DNA of 64,000 nt from an uncultured Clostridia bacterium (lineage in GTDB: Bacteria > Bacillota > Clostridia > Peptostreptococcales > Anaerovoracaceae): contig CAMYVY010000007.1 in assembly GCA_947302715.1 (NCBI GenBank), positions 24,998-88,997 of the forward strand. Direction: 5' to 3'. The notes beneath the pieces are model-generated. The model did no database searches. It was given only the letters and a program-made list of their open reading frames with translations, and had not been told where the DNA came from. A program made the position numbers and the translations under genes. Shown here piece by piece: positions 39,463 through 48,392 of the stretch. Every line of letters begins with the position of its first letter. Position 1 is the stretch's first letter.

Positions 39463-41155
39463 ATCGTTTTTCCTTATCGAGACGCGTCCTAAACTCCCCA
39501 TCATCAAAGCTGATGATAGTCGCCGCCTTATACTCGTCTAATGTTTCCGGATAATCACTTCTAAAATGTGCGCCACGACTCTCCTTGCGCGACTTTGCTG
39601 AAATGAGCGTTGCCTTGGCGAGGGTCAAAATCCCAACCAGGCTATAATTGAAATATGGGAGCACAGAACTGTCATAATTAAGATTATCTGCAATCGAAAG
39701 ATAGTAATCCATATCCTCAATTCCTTTGTTCAAGGTATCCTCATCCCTCACTATTCCAAGGAGCGACCACATGCTCTCGGACACCATGTCCCTAATATAC
39801 ATGACCGGAAATTTGCTCGCGGATTCCATTGACTCCATCAGGCGCTTCTTCTCGCCTTCGATATAGTTAGAGAAAAGCGCATCCAAATCACCGGACGCAG
39901 TAGTCCCGGGATTATCATCAGGTCCAGCAAAATCTGTAGTCTCGGAACTGCAATCCGAGTCACCTGAATCATAAATCGCTTCTGCTGCAACGCGCCCACT
40001 GTACACAGCTGCGAGCAGCGAATTCCCGCCTAGTCTGTTCGCTCCGTGATACATCGACGCGCACTCTCCAACAGCATAGAGGTTTTTGATATTCGTCTCG
40101 TGGCGATTGTCAACCGCGAGTCCTCCCATGAAGAAATGAACGGACGGCGTAACCGGTATGCTCTCACGACTTATATCAATTCCTCTATATTTCAAGCAAA
40201 GATCCCTCACCTCAGGAATGCGTTCATCTATAACATCAGAGCCCAGGAACGACACATCCAGGAAAACATCTTTGCAGGTATTATATATCTCTCGGGCGAC
40301 CACATCACGAGGCATCAGGTTCCCCTGCGCGCCATATTTGTTCTCCATGAAGTATACGCGCGAGCCATCATCATCCAGGTAATAGAGCCTCCCACCCTCA
40401 CCACGGGCGGCCTCGGAAACGAGCATCTTCTTTTGCGGCGTTTCCAATGTCGTTGGATGATACTGAATGAACTCCAAATTCTTTAGTTCTGCGCCCTGCA
40501 TGAACAAGCGTCCGGCGGTATAACCATCGCACTGGGTTGATCCCGTTGTTTTACCAAAGAGCGCATTTTGTCCACCGGTTGCGATAATAACAGCATCCGC
40601 ATAAACCGGCTCCAAGGTTCTGAATGCTTCGTTATAAAGAAGTGCTCCGTAGCACTTTCCGTCCTTTATTAGCGCGGAATGAAAATCGTACCACGGCTTC
40701 CTGTCTATTAAGCCCAACGCCTCATATCTTCTGCACTCCATGACCATCGCGCTTACAATTTGTTTTCCGGTAGAAGCCCCCGCATAACATGACCTGCTAT
40801 GCGAATGTCCTCCAAAGCATCTTTGTGCGAGCTTGCCGTCATTTTGCATATTAAAAACTGTACCGAGACTCTGAAGCCATTCGATTATTTCCGGTCCGGA
40901 TTTACAAAGGCCTTGAACAGACTCTTCACCTGCTATATAGCAGCCGCCCTTCAGCGTATCAGCCACATGGCTTTCAATCGAATCACCATCATCCGCATTG
41001 TCAAGAGCAGCATTAATCCCACCGGCGGCCATGACTGACTGAGCCCTTTCCGACGGGAATGGCGAAACCATAATTACCTTTATTCCTTTTTCTGCGCAGG
41101 ATATGGAGGCGGACATCCCAGAGATGCCACTTCCAATCACCAAAACATTCTTCAT
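39452..41155 (-). CDS. Fumarate reductase/succinate dehydrogenase flavoprotein subunit
   Basis: A 567-residue catalytic subunit. FAD motif LVIGSGISGMSASISCAEKG; MAAGGINAAL; the FAD-linkage/substrate region FGGHSHSRSCYAG; HPTTLETPQKKMLVSEAARGEGG; SVHFFMGGLAVDNRHE; and GANRLGGNSLLAAVYSGRVAAE. It interconverts succinate and fumarate. An insert rich in Asp/Ser/Gly/Thr (about 394-420) is unusual. It resembles the SdhA/FrdA of the B-type three-subunit complexes. The start at 41155 follows a GGAG; it is 20 bp after the cytochrome b subunit stop, in the order C-A-B. Confidence 0.94.
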   Translation of the reverse strand: MKNVLVIGSGISGMSASISCAEKGIKVIMVSPFPSERAQSVMAAGGINAALDNADDGDSIESHVADTLKGGCYIAGEESVQGLCKSGPEIIEWLQSLGTVFNMQNDGKLAQRCFGGHSHSRSCYAGASTGKQIVSAMVMECRRYEALGLIDRKPWYDFHSALIKDGKCYGALLYNEAFRTLEPVYADAVIIATGGQNALFGKTTGSTQCDGYTAGRLFMQGAELKNLEFIQYHPTTLETPQKKMLVSEAARGEGGRLYYLDDDGSRVYFMENKYGAQGNLMPRDVVAREIYNTCKDVFLDVSFLGSDVIDERIPEVRDLCLKYRGIDISRESIPVTPSVHFFMGGLAVDNRHETNIKNLYAVGECASMYHGANRLGGNSLLAAVYSGRVAAEAIYDSGDSDCSSETTDFAGPDDNPGTTASGDLDALFSNYIEGEKKRLMESMESASKFPVMYIRDMVSESMWSLLGIVRDEDTLNKGIEDMDYYLSIADNLNYDSSVLPYFNYSLVGILTLAKATLISAKSRKESRGAHFRSDYPETLDEYKAATIISFDDGEFRTRLDKEKRYER

Positions 41156-41175
41156 CAATTCACTCCGAGGTTTCC

Positions 41176-41730
41176 CTACATGCTCCATAATGCGTAAAAT
41201 GTCCTGCCGATAACCACGATGACTGCGATAAATGCAATAATTGAGATAGCCCAGACGACCTTATCGATTTTTTTCTTGGTGTCCATCGACTCAAGCCAGC
41301 CAAGCGTAATGAACGCCTTGCTAAACGATGTAGCCACGTGCAGGAATACACAACCAAAGAACAGCACCTGAATTAACATCGACAGAACAAAACTAAAAAT
41401 CCCGCCTACATGAGAGGTCAGAATCGAATAGGCTTTAAGATGGCCGAACAAAAATACCAAGGTTCCTATTGCGCTTGCTCTCTGAATTATGGTTCCTTTG
41501 TTCTCCTTGGGATATTTCTTTAGTTCCGTTCCGTCGTGCGAGAACATCATAATGCTCATGCCGAGAACCATATGCACAATCAAGCACAGCAGGACCAGAT
41601 CCCCCAGTAGTTTGGTGACTTCAGGCGCATAGACAAAATTGATGTACGCATACATCTGATAGCCCGCATGAACAAGCAGCATGACTATCGTCAAAAGACC
41701 AAACGCGGCATTAGCTTTTTTTAGAGTCAT
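41176..41730 (-). CDS. Succinate dehydrogenase/fumarate reductase cytochrome b (membrane anchor)
   Basis: A 184-residue protein with five hydrophobic helices (about 9-30, 40-62, 84-103, 112-135, 155-178). Histidines within or near helices (VHAGYQMY, IVHMVLGM, FGHLKAYS, FLHVATSF) are good heme-b ligands. This is the single-polypeptide anchor of B-type fumarate reductases and the first gene of the operon. It connects the FeS subunit to the menaquinone pool. GAGGAAACG site precedes the ATG. Confidence 0.85.
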   Translation of the reverse strand: MTLKKANAAFGLLTIVMLLVHAGYQMYAYINFVYAPEVTKLLGDLVLLCLIVHMVLGMSIMMFSHDGTELKKYPKENKGTIIQRASAIGTLVFLFGHLKAYSILTSHVGGIFSFVLSMLIQVLFFGCVFLHVATSFSKAFITLGWLESMDTKKKIDKVVWAISIIAFIAVIVVIGRTFYALWSM

Positions 41731-41758
41731 AATACGTTTCCTCTATTATAATAAATAA

Positions 41759-41783
41759 AGGCCCCTCTATCGAAGAGCCTTTG
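41759..41783 (-). terminator. Hairpin at the sdhC upstream boundary (after DUF1292 gene)
   Basis: Minus-strand AAAGGC...GCCTTT hairpin followed by ATTTATT, 28-52 bp past the DUF1292 stop. Confidence 0.6.
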
Positions 41784-41810
41784 ATAAGCTAAAACATCCA
41801 AGCAGTGAGT

Positions 41811-42092
41811 CTACTCTTCACTCGCCATGATTGCGTCAAACTCTTCAACAACCTTGGCAAAGAGTTCATCGCTCTCAATATCGACAAGTTCGAATTCTTC
41901 ATCACTTAATTCCTTATATCCATAGATATAAACATCGTCGGAATCATCAAGCGGAATTAAAGCTATATACTCGTTTCCATCGTACTCGAAGATACCCATC
42001 ACTTCGCATTCGATTTCAACACCATCTTCGAATTCCAAAGTTATAACATCTACATCTTCCTCAATCGGTGTATTCGTTTTATTTTCAGCCAT
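41811..42092 (-). CDS. DUF1292 protein (YrzB-like)
   Basis: A 93-residue acidic cytosolic protein: VITLEFEDGVEIECEVMGIFEYDGNEYIAL followed by DSDDVYIYGYKE, the DUF1292 pattern of Firmicutes. Function unknown; the family often sits beside ruvX/alaS or mreB-like housekeeping genes, here between uvrC and the fumarate reductase genes. The ATG at 42092 has a GAGAGGAT site; the longer frame to 42140 is not supported. Confidence 0.85.
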   Translation of the reverse strand: MAENKTNTPIEEDVDVITLEFEDGVEIECEVMGIFEYDGNEYIALIPLDDSDDVYIYGYKELSDEEFELVDIESDELFAKVVEEFDAIMASEE

Positions 42093-42220
42093 TTTATATC
42101 CTCTCTGTTTCTTTTTTCGGAAAGCTATGCGCCGAAGCACATTGCAAACTTATCAATTCCTACCTAAACAATATACCACTAAAAGCACTACTTCGCAACT
42201 TAAATAGCCCATATTTCCGC

Positions 42221-44164
42221 TCACGATTTCTTGTCGAAAAATTCCCTAATCGACTTGGCTGCCCTCGCATCCATTCCTGAGACAGCGCGAAGTTCCTCCT
42301 CCGAGGCGGCTTTGATGGCGTCAACTGAGCCGAAATGAGATAGAAGCGCATTGCGTCTCTTTTCACCTATTCCCGGAATCTCATCGAGGACGGAACTTAT
42401 TGCGCGCTTTCCGTGCAAGCCCCTATGATATTCGATAGCAAATCGGTGCACCTCTTCCTGAATCGTTCCCGCATACTTAAATAGCAGCGGCCTCTCCCTT
42501 AAATCAAGTTCAGTTCCATCAGCAAAGACGACTGCGCGCGTCCTGTGGCTGTCATCCTTTGCAAGTCCCACCACGGGTATGTCATATCCGGTAGCCTGCA
42601 TCGCCTTCCTTGCGGAAGTAACCTGTCCGAGACCACCATCCATGAATATTATATCCGGCAGAGTCGCAAACGCCGGGTCGCCCTTCTGCGCTCTGGCAAG
42701 TCGCCTCGTTAGCATCTCTTCCAGGCTCGCATAATCATCAGGACCGACAACTGTCTTGATTTTAAATCTGCGGTAATCCTTTCTCACCTTGCGGTTACCC
42801 TGGAATACCACCATCGCACCAACGGAATCCACGCCATTCGTATTGGAAATGTCATAGGATTCAACTCTATAGTCTTTCTGCGCTTCGGTTCCGCCTTCGA
42901 TACCGGACCTACTTTGATTTTCTGACCTTCCGGCGTATCCCGCTTGTTCGAGCAAATACTCTATTTCGGACCTAAGCGCACTCCGCTTCTCATCGTCGGA
43001 GGACTTCCTCGCCTTCAGCGTTTTTACAAGCTCCAACGTATCCTTCTCCGCCATGAGAATGAGCGCTCTGTTTTCGCCCCTCTTAGGTACGCTGATTCTG
43101 ACCTTGTGAGATAGGTCCTTCGCCAAGAATTCCTCCAACAAATCCGCCTCTTCGGGTAGTACCGGAACCAAAATATCATGAGGAACATCCGCCCAGCGCA
43201 CATAGTACTGCTTTATGAATTCCGAAATCAGCTTTTTCTCATCGATTGAGTCGCTTGCTCCGCCTTCGTTTACAGAAACCGTTTCACCTGAAAAATCAAA
43301 GGTTTCGCGGCCAATCATTTTTCCGTCTCTCACCTGGAACAGCACCACGAACGGAGGAATCGATTCATCAGCTTCCGCTTTTTTGATAGAGGTAACAATT
43401 ACGTCCAAATCTTTTCCTGAAACCATTGTAACTCTCTGCGCCTGAGAAAGTGCCTCTGCAGCCATGAGCAGGTCTCTGTATTTCGCAGCTTCCTCAAAGT
43501 CCATCGACTCGGACGCGCGGTTCATCGACTCCCTAAGCGACTTCGTTATTTCCTTGTTTCGTCCTGAAAGAAAATCAACTATAGTATCAATATTTCTTTT
43601 GTACCCCTCTAAAGCATCCTTCTCCAACGGCATGCACATACCCAAGCACTGTCCTATATGGTAATTCAGGCAAGGTCTATGTCCCGACCTAAACTCCGTA
43701 ACGCTGCAGCGCTTCAAGTGATAAGTATTATTTAGTAAATCCACGACCTGATTCACTGCACCTACATCGCTGTAAGGCCCAAAGTATTTGTTGCCATCGT
43801 TTTTCAGTTCGCGCGTTTTCACAACCCTTGGAAAACGTTCCGACAGAGTCACCATTATATATGGATAGGTCTTGTCGTCCCTGAGCAGAACATTATACTT
43901 CGGTTGATACCTCTTTATTAAATTACATTCGAGTATCAAGGCCTCCATCTCGGATGCGCAGGTAATGTATTCAAACTCCGCAATCTGAGATGTGAGCGCC
44001 CTAAGTTTAGGCGTGGATTTCCCGTAGGTCTGGAAATATTGACGCACTCTGTTTCTAAGAGATATGGCCTTGCCTACATAGATAACCTGCCCCAGGCTGT
44101 CCTTATGCATATAAACTCCCGGGGTGTCCGGGAGTTTTTTTAGGTTTTCCTTAATATCGAACAT
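42221..44164 (-). CDS. uvrC: Excinuclease ABC subunit C
   Basis: A 647-residue nuclease of nucleotide-excision repair. The GIY-YIG domain (PGVYMHKDSLGQVIYVGKAISL) makes the 3' cut; a central UVR motif (MDFEEAAKYRDLLMAAE) binds UvrB; the RNase H-like domain (YDISNTNGVDSVGAMVVFQ...IFMDGGLGQV) makes the 5' cut; and two helix-hairpin-helix motifs finish it (IPGIGEKRRNALLSHFGSV). A Gly/Ser/Glu insert (about 413-430) precedes the RNase H part. AGAG precedes the ATG. Confidence 0.97.
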   Translation of the reverse strand: MFDIKENLKKLPDTPGVYMHKDSLGQVIYVGKAISLRNRVRQYFQTYGKSTPKLRALTSQIAEFEYITCASEMEALILECNLIKRYQPKYNVLLRDDKTYPYIMVTLSERFPRVVKTRELKNDGNKYFGPYSDVGAVNQVVDLLNNTYHLKRCSVTEFRSGHRPCLNYHIGQCLGMCMPLEKDALEGYKRNIDTIVDFLSGRNKEITKSLRESMNRASESMDFEEAAKYRDLLMAAEALSQAQRVTMVSGKDLDVIVTSIKKAEADESIPPFVVLFQVRDGKMIGRETFDFSGETVSVNEGGASDSIDEKKLISEFIKQYYVRWADVPHDILVPVLPEEADLLEEFLAKDLSHKVRISVPKRGENRALILMAEKDTLELVKTLKARKSSDDEKRSALRSEIEYLLEQAGYAGRSENQSRSGIEGGTEAQKDYRVESYDISNTNGVDSVGAMVVFQGNRKVRKDYRRFKIKTVVGPDDYASLEEMLTRRLARAQKGDPAFATLPDIIFMDGGLGQVTSARKAMQATGYDIPVVGLAKDDSHRTRAVVFADGTELDLRERPLLFKYAGTIQEEVHRFAIEYHRGLHGKRAISSVLDEIPGIGEKRRNALLSHFGSVDAIKAASEEELRAVSGMDARAAKSIREFFDKKS

Positions 44165-44190
44165 GCAATTCTCTTTTTATAATACCCACA

Positions 44191-45921
44191 CTATTTGTAG
44201 TATCTGCCTCTGTGGCTCTCAAACTCTTTGCGCTCTTGTTCAATTTCATCCTGTGCCATCGACCTGACTTTCGCTTTGTGAGCCTGACGTTTCTTTCGCT
44301 TCGAATTGGCAGCATTTATCGCCCTGATGATGAAGAACGCAATCAAAGCCAAAAGAACAAAGCAGATAATTACCGTATTCCTATTTGATATTCCCAAATA
44401 CGAAAGTATCCACCCTTCCTCTACATCCGATGCAGCAACGAGCGGAACTTCGTCTATCTTTTCATCAGCCAAATACACTTCATAAACTCCGACAGGGTCG
44501 CCCGCTTTTACCGGAGCAGTAATGTCTTCATTAATTACAGCAACAAGCTGTATGAGTTCCTTTGATGCCTGCTTCGGTAAATAGATAAACGATTCACCGG
44601 CGGTCTTTGCATCGCATCTCGTAACCGCACCACGCTTTACCTTAAAGTTGGTAACCACCTTATCCGGCTCCACAACCTTTAGGCCTTCGACGTTCGCAAC
44701 CGCATATTCAATCAACTGATCACAGTCGCTTCCTCTCTTATCGAGTTCACCACCAAGCGCAACAACAATCAGCTCCAAATTGCCATCCACATAGTCCATG
44801 GCAATAGTAGCCTTTGTATCATCCCAGTAGCCGGTCTTCCCGGCGATATATCCAGACTTCCCCTCCATCAAGAGTTCGTTATGCCCTTCCATCTTATATG
44901 CATCGTTCATATTTGTTGCGGGCATGTCATATTCATTGGCTCCTGCAATGACCCTAAGCGTATCATTTGCAAAAGCGAGCTTTGATATTTCCAGGAAATC
45001 TCTGGCGGTCGTATACTGCTGAGTCGTATCATCTATAAGTCCATTCGGATTAACGAAGTGAGTGTTTTTGCAACCGAGGTTCTGCACAGTATCATTCATA
45101 AGCTTGACGAATGTCTCCACATCACCGGACACGGTTTCAGCAAGTGCATACGCTGCATCATTTCCTGACAGAATCATGGTCCCGTACAACAGCTGTTCAA
45201 CTGTTACGACCTCACCTGCCTGAAGGAACATAGTGGATCCATCCTGATAAGCCGCAGCTTCCGATATCGTCACCTTTTGATCAAGAGGTAGTTTTTGAAC
45301 CGCCAGAAGTGCGGTAAGAAGCTTGGTTATACTGTAAGGCGAAAATCTCTTGTCGACATTCTTGGCAAAGATAAGTTCACCTGTTGTCTTGCAATAAACA
45401 GCAGCACTGCCGGAAGAAAGTACCGGTTTTCTGATTGTTCCGTCCGGCGCAACTATAGGAAGGACGGTCTGCTCTTTCTGCTCTGTCTCTCCTTCTGTCT
45501 CGGATGTAGCAGTTCCTCCCTCCGTTGATTCTTCAGTCCATTCACCTGCCCACTCTTCCTGCCAGGCTTCCTCCTCTTGCCATGCAGACTCTTCCGAATA
45601 GTCCTCCGCATACTCTCCGGTATACTCATTGCTTCCATCTACAACAACCCATTCGCCTGCTTCGTTGTAATAACCTTCGGTCTCGGTTCCATACTCAACC
45701 CATTCGCCTGCTTCATTGTAGTAACCTTCGGCCTCGGTTCCATACTCAACCCATTCACCGGCCTCATTATAATAACCGGTTGATTCTCCGGTTTCCTCGC
45801 TCCATTCGTCAGCAAAAACAGGCCCTAATCCGATGGCAACAATAAGTATTACCACCAAAAGAGCCTGCATTATTTTTTGCATATCCTTCGAAACTTTGTT
45901 TTTCATTTCTCTCAATCCCAT
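44191..45921 (-). CDS. D-alanyl-D-alanine carboxypeptidase (S11) with N-terminal 17-residue repeats
   Basis: A 576-residue secreted/anchored enzyme: signal peptide (about 16-37), three tandem 17-residue repeats YYNEAGEWVEYGTEAEG (about 46-97), an acidic Trp/Glu/Thr-rich linker, then the peptidase S11 domain (about 155-400) with SxxK (SPYSITKLL), SxN (SGNDAAYA) and KTG (IAGKTGYWDD), a C-terminal beta domain, and a terminal hydrophobic helix (about 520-540) with a basic tail. It trims the fifth D-Ala of the peptidoglycan stem (DacA/DacF type). The repeats are not typical. The start is ambiguous: 45921, or ATG 45906 after GAGAGAA; both ribosome-binding sites are weak. Confidence 0.92.
   Translation of the reverse strand: MGLREMKNKVSKDMQKIMQALLVVILIVAIGLGPVFADEWSEETGESTGYYNEAGEWVEYGTEAEGYYNEAGEWVEYGTETEGYYNEAGEWVVVDGSNEYTGEYAEDYSEESAWQEEEAWQEEWAGEWTEESTEGGTATSETEGETEQKEQTVLPIVAPDGTIRKPVLSSGSAAVYCKTTGELIFAKNVDKRFSPYSITKLLTALLAVQKLPLDQKVTISEAAAYQDGSTMFLQAGEVVTVEQLLYGTMILSGNDAAYALAETVSGDVETFVKLMNDTVQNLGCKNTHFVNPNGLIDDTTQQYTTARDFLEISKLAFANDTLRVIAGANEYDMPATNMNDAYKMEGHNELLMEGKSGYIAGKTGYWDDTKATIAMDYVDGNLELIVVALGGELDKRGSDCDQLIEYAVANVEGLKVVEPDKVVTNFKVKRGAVTRCDAKTAGESFIYLPKQASKELIQLVAVINEDITAPVKAGDPVGVYEVYLADEKIDEVPLVAASDVEEGWILSYLGISNRNTVIICFVLLALIAFFIIRAINAANSKRKKRQAHKAKVRSMAQDEIEQERKEFESHRGRYYK
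45648..45790 (-). repeat. 51-bp in-frame minisatellite in the D,D-carboxypeptidase gene
   Basis: Units start at 45648, 45699 and 45750 (exactly 51 bp). Little divergence; encodes YYNEAGEWVEYGTE repeats in the extracellular N-terminal part. Confidence 0.9.
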
Positions 45922-45960
45922 ATTTTTATCTCATACATAGTTAGTGTACCACCTTAACCA

Positions 45961-45989
45961 TTGAAAGTAAAGGATTACAGTGCTATAAT
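45961..45989 (+). promoter_or_regulatory. Sigma-A promoter of serA
   Basis: TTGAAA (45961-45966), 17 nt, TGC-TATAAT (45984-45989), extended -10, about 60 bp before the ATG. Confidence 0.85.
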
Positions 45990-46049
45990 CGACCTGTATC
46001 GCGCAATTTTTCACGCATAATCGAATAAAAGTATTTGGAGGAACGATCA

Positions 46050-47228
46050 ATGTACAGAGTAGCAACACTCAACAAGATTTCCAAGGTTGGCTTGGACAAG
46101 TTTACCGACCTATATGAAATTGTGGACGGTTCGGAGGGACCCGATGGTTTAAATAATGCTACGGGCGTTTTGGTAAGAAGTCAGGCAATGCATGACATGG
46201 AGTTTCCGGAAGATCTTCTTGCTATAGCAAGAGCAGGAGCCGGAGTAAACAACATTCCATTGGATAGATGCGCGGATCAAGGAATTGTAGTATTCAACAC
46301 TCCCGGTGCAAATGCAAATTCAGTTAAGGAACTGGTCCTCGGGGCATTAATAATGTCCTCACGAAACATGTCGGAAAGTATCGCCTGGGTAAACGCGCTT
46401 AAGGACGATCCTGAAATCGAGGACATCAGTAAGGCCGTCGAAAAGGGAAAGAGCAAATTCGCTGGTCACGAAATCTACGGTCATACGCTTGGAGTCTTGG
46501 GACTTGGTGCGATAGGTGCAATGGTTGCCAATGCGGCAGTTGGCCTCGGAATGAAGGTTGTAGGCTACGATCCATACTTAACACCGGCAGCAAAGGAACG
46601 TCTTCTGTTCGATGTGAAAACAGTTGATACACCTGAAGAAGTAATGGCTGAATCAGACTTCATCACCATACATATTCCCGCCATGGATTCTACAAAGGGA
46701 ATGATAGATAATGCCATGCTCAGTCATGCGAAAGACGGACTTATACTTCTCAATTTTTCGAGAGATACTCTCGTTGTTGAAAAAGATGTGCTTGATGCAC
46801 TTTCATCCGGCAAGATTGCCAAATATGTAACCGACTTCGCAACAGCAGGAATTATCGGAGTCACGGGGGTTACAATCATGCCGCACCTTGGTGCTTCAAC
46901 AGAAGAGGCAGAGGACAATTGCGCAGTTATGGCCGCAGAAGAACTCATGAATTATATCGAATGCGGAAACATAAAGAATTCGGTCAACTTCCCCGCTGTC
47001 GCTCTTGATACTGATATAGAATCCGCCAATCGCATCACCATCATGACGAAGGGCGAACCGCATCCGGAAAAGCTGATCGCTGCAATGTTCGCAGACAAAG
47101 AAGTGAAGGGCTGTGTCGGCGGTGTCCGCGGTGACTACGGATATGCAATCCTGGCAACGGACGACGACATCGATGAAGTCCCCGCAGTTGACGAAGTAAT
47201 TCGCGTTCGCGTAATAACAAGAGACTGA
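46050..47228 (+). CDS. serA: D-3-phosphoglycerate dehydrogenase-like protein
   Basis: A 392-residue D-2-hydroxyacid dehydrogenase. Substrate domain with RSQAMHDMEFP and ARAGAGVNNIPLDRC; NAD-binding GHEIYGHTLGVLGLGAIGAMVANAA; catalytic residues in FSRDTLVVEKD and the MPHLGASTEEAEDNCAVM histidine. A short C-terminal ACT-like segment follows (ANRITIMTKGEPHPEKL...). This fits serine biosynthesis (3-phosphoglycerate to phosphohydroxypyruvate); other D-2-hydroxyacid substrates cannot be excluded, since serB and serC are not adjacent. GGAGG precedes ATG 46050; the TTG at 46035 is less likely. Its last codons form part of a 45-bp inverted repeat shared with the M23 gene end. Confidence 0.85.
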   Translation: MYRVATLNKISKVGLDKFTDLYEIVDGSEGPDGLNNATGVLVRSQAMHDMEFPEDLLAIARAGAGVNNIPLDRCADQGIVVFNTPGANANSVKELVLGALIMSSRNMSESIAWVNALKDDPEIEDISKAVEKGKSKFAGHEIYGHTLGVLGLGAIGAMVANAAVGLGMKVVGYDPYLTPAAKERLLFDVKTVDTPEEVMAESDFITIHIPAMDSTKGMIDNAMLSHAKDGLILLNFSRDTLVVEKDVLDALSSGKIAKYVTDFATAGIIGVTGVTIMPHLGASTEEAEDNCAVMAAEELMNYIECGNIKNSVNFPAVALDTDIESANRITIMTKGEPHPEKLIAAMFADKEVKGCVGGVRGDYGYAILATDDDIDEVPAVDEVIRVRVITRD

Positions 47229-47452
47229 CCCCAAAGGGGTATGGGCTATCGCCCTGAGCGTTTCCGCAGAAGCGTAGAAATGAGCCGAAAATAAAAATAA
47301 AGACTTTTGTTGGAGTTGGATGATGTTTGAGCCGATAGGCGAGTTCAGCCAACTCCCAAAAGTCTTTTTTTATTGAGGATTTCATTTCACGTTTCGAGGA
47401 CTTAGCTCAGGGCGATAGCCCATACCCCTTCGGGGTCAGTCTCTTGTTATGG
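47213..47452. repeat. Long inverted repeat joining the 3' ends of serA and the M23 gene
   Basis: Left arm (47213-47257) and right arm (47404-47449 region) are reverse complements over about 45 bp with one mismatch. Each arm itself holds two small hairpins, GGGC-GATA-GCCC (GNRA loop on the plus right arm) and ACCCC-TTCG-GGGT (UUCG loop). The left arm includes the last serA codons and stop; the right arm begins 5 bases inside the M23 stop region. Confidence 0.9.
47299..47371. terminator. Bidirectional terminator between serA and the M23 gene
   Basis: AAAGACTTTT...GGAGTTGG pairs with CCAACTCC-C-AAAAGTCTTT (47349-47367) and is followed by T7 on the plus strand; T-rich on the minus side too. It lies in the centre of the long inverted repeat. 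Confidence 0.85.
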
Positions 47453-48241
47453 AAGTAATGTGAGTGGATCTATTGCGGTTCCTTCTTCGTGAACCTCGAA
47501 GTGGACATGAGTACCCGATGACCAACCGGTGGAACCGGCATATGCGATTACCTGTCCTGCTTCCACGTAATCCCCCGGAGAAACTGTAAGCTCACAATTA
47601 TGTCCGTACAGACTTTCAATTCCGTCACCATGGTCGATATGTACGCAGAGACCATAACCTCCATCCCAGCCCGTATCAGCTGTTACGACACCTGCTCTTG
47701 CAGCAACGACGGAGCTACCGTATGAAGCGTCAATATCAATACCTTGATGATCTGTTGTTCCCGGAGCATCAAACCTATATCCGAAATAAGACGTCACCTG
47801 ACCATCGTAGGGCCAAATGAAATAGCTTCTTTCCTTTGTACCCCTGACGACAACCTTGTTCGTGGCAGGAGAAACAACCTGAAATGAAATCGTTTCTCTG
47901 CTTTCAATCTTGCCGCTTACTTCGATAATCTTTTCAGTAACAAGAACTTCGCCCTTTTCTCCACGAACCTTTACGATCTCGGGCTCATCCTCATACATAT
48001 TCGCATCTTCTTCGACAATTGTATCGAATGGAATATACCTCGTAACGTCTTCAATTCTCTCAGTTTTGACAACTGATGAAAAATCACTGACAGCTTTATC
48101 AAGTATAGTTTCTGAGGTTGATGTAGATGCCACCGCATATGCAGTAACAGAAGAAACAAAAATAATAATAGTTAGCATAGCCAGTCCGAGCATGAGGATT
48201 CCCCTTCTCCTCAAGCCACTGGCTCGATTCTGTGATTCCAT
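47447..48241 (-). CDS. Secreted G5 + M23 peptidase (peptidoglycan endopeptidase)
   Basis: A 264-residue secreted protein: signal peptide/anchor (about 13-38), a G5 domain (about 60-137; YIPFDTIVEEDANMY, VRGEKGEVLVTEKI, NKVVVRGTKE), and an M23 LytM-type domain (about 142-262). Zn ligands are visible as HQGIDID (HxxxD) and THVHFE (HxH), with DTGWDGGYGLCVHIDHGDG between. It cleaves peptide cross-bridges. The G5 part closely matches that of the adjacent NlpC/P60 protein, so these are duplicated hydrolase modules. A GGGAGAG site precedes the ATG. Confidence 0.92.
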   Translation of the reverse strand: MESQNRASGLRRRGILMLGLAMLTIIIFVSSVTAYAVASTSTSETILDKAVSDFSSVVKTERIEDVTRYIPFDTIVEEDANMYEDEPEIVKVRGEKGEVLVTEKIIEVSGKIESRETISFQVVSPATNKVVVRGTKERSYFIWPYDGQVTSYFGYRFDAPGTTDHQGIDIDASYGSSVVAARAGVVTADTGWDGGYGLCVHIDHGDGIESLYGHNCELTVSPGDYVEAGQVIAYAGSTGWSSGTHVHFEVHEEGTAIDPLTLLP

Positions 48242-48268
48242 TTTTAATCTCTCTCCCTTACATATATC

Positions 48269-48292
48269 GAGGCTCCTTTGGTAAGGAGCCTC
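48269..48292. promoter_or_regulatory. Perfect 10-bp hairpin between the NlpC and M23 genes
   Basis: GAGGCTCCTT-TGGT-AAGGAGCCTC, 28 bp before the M23 ATG and 100 bp past the NlpC/P60 stop. No good U-tract on the minus strand, so a 5'-leader structure or partial terminator. Confidence 0.55.
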
Positions 48293-48392
48293 TTAATTAT
48301 TTCCCTTTTTTATCATTAGTTTGGATTTATAAAATCCACTTCTAAAATAATCAGCTGCTCGAGTTTATTTCTCGCTCAGAACCCATTTCTCA

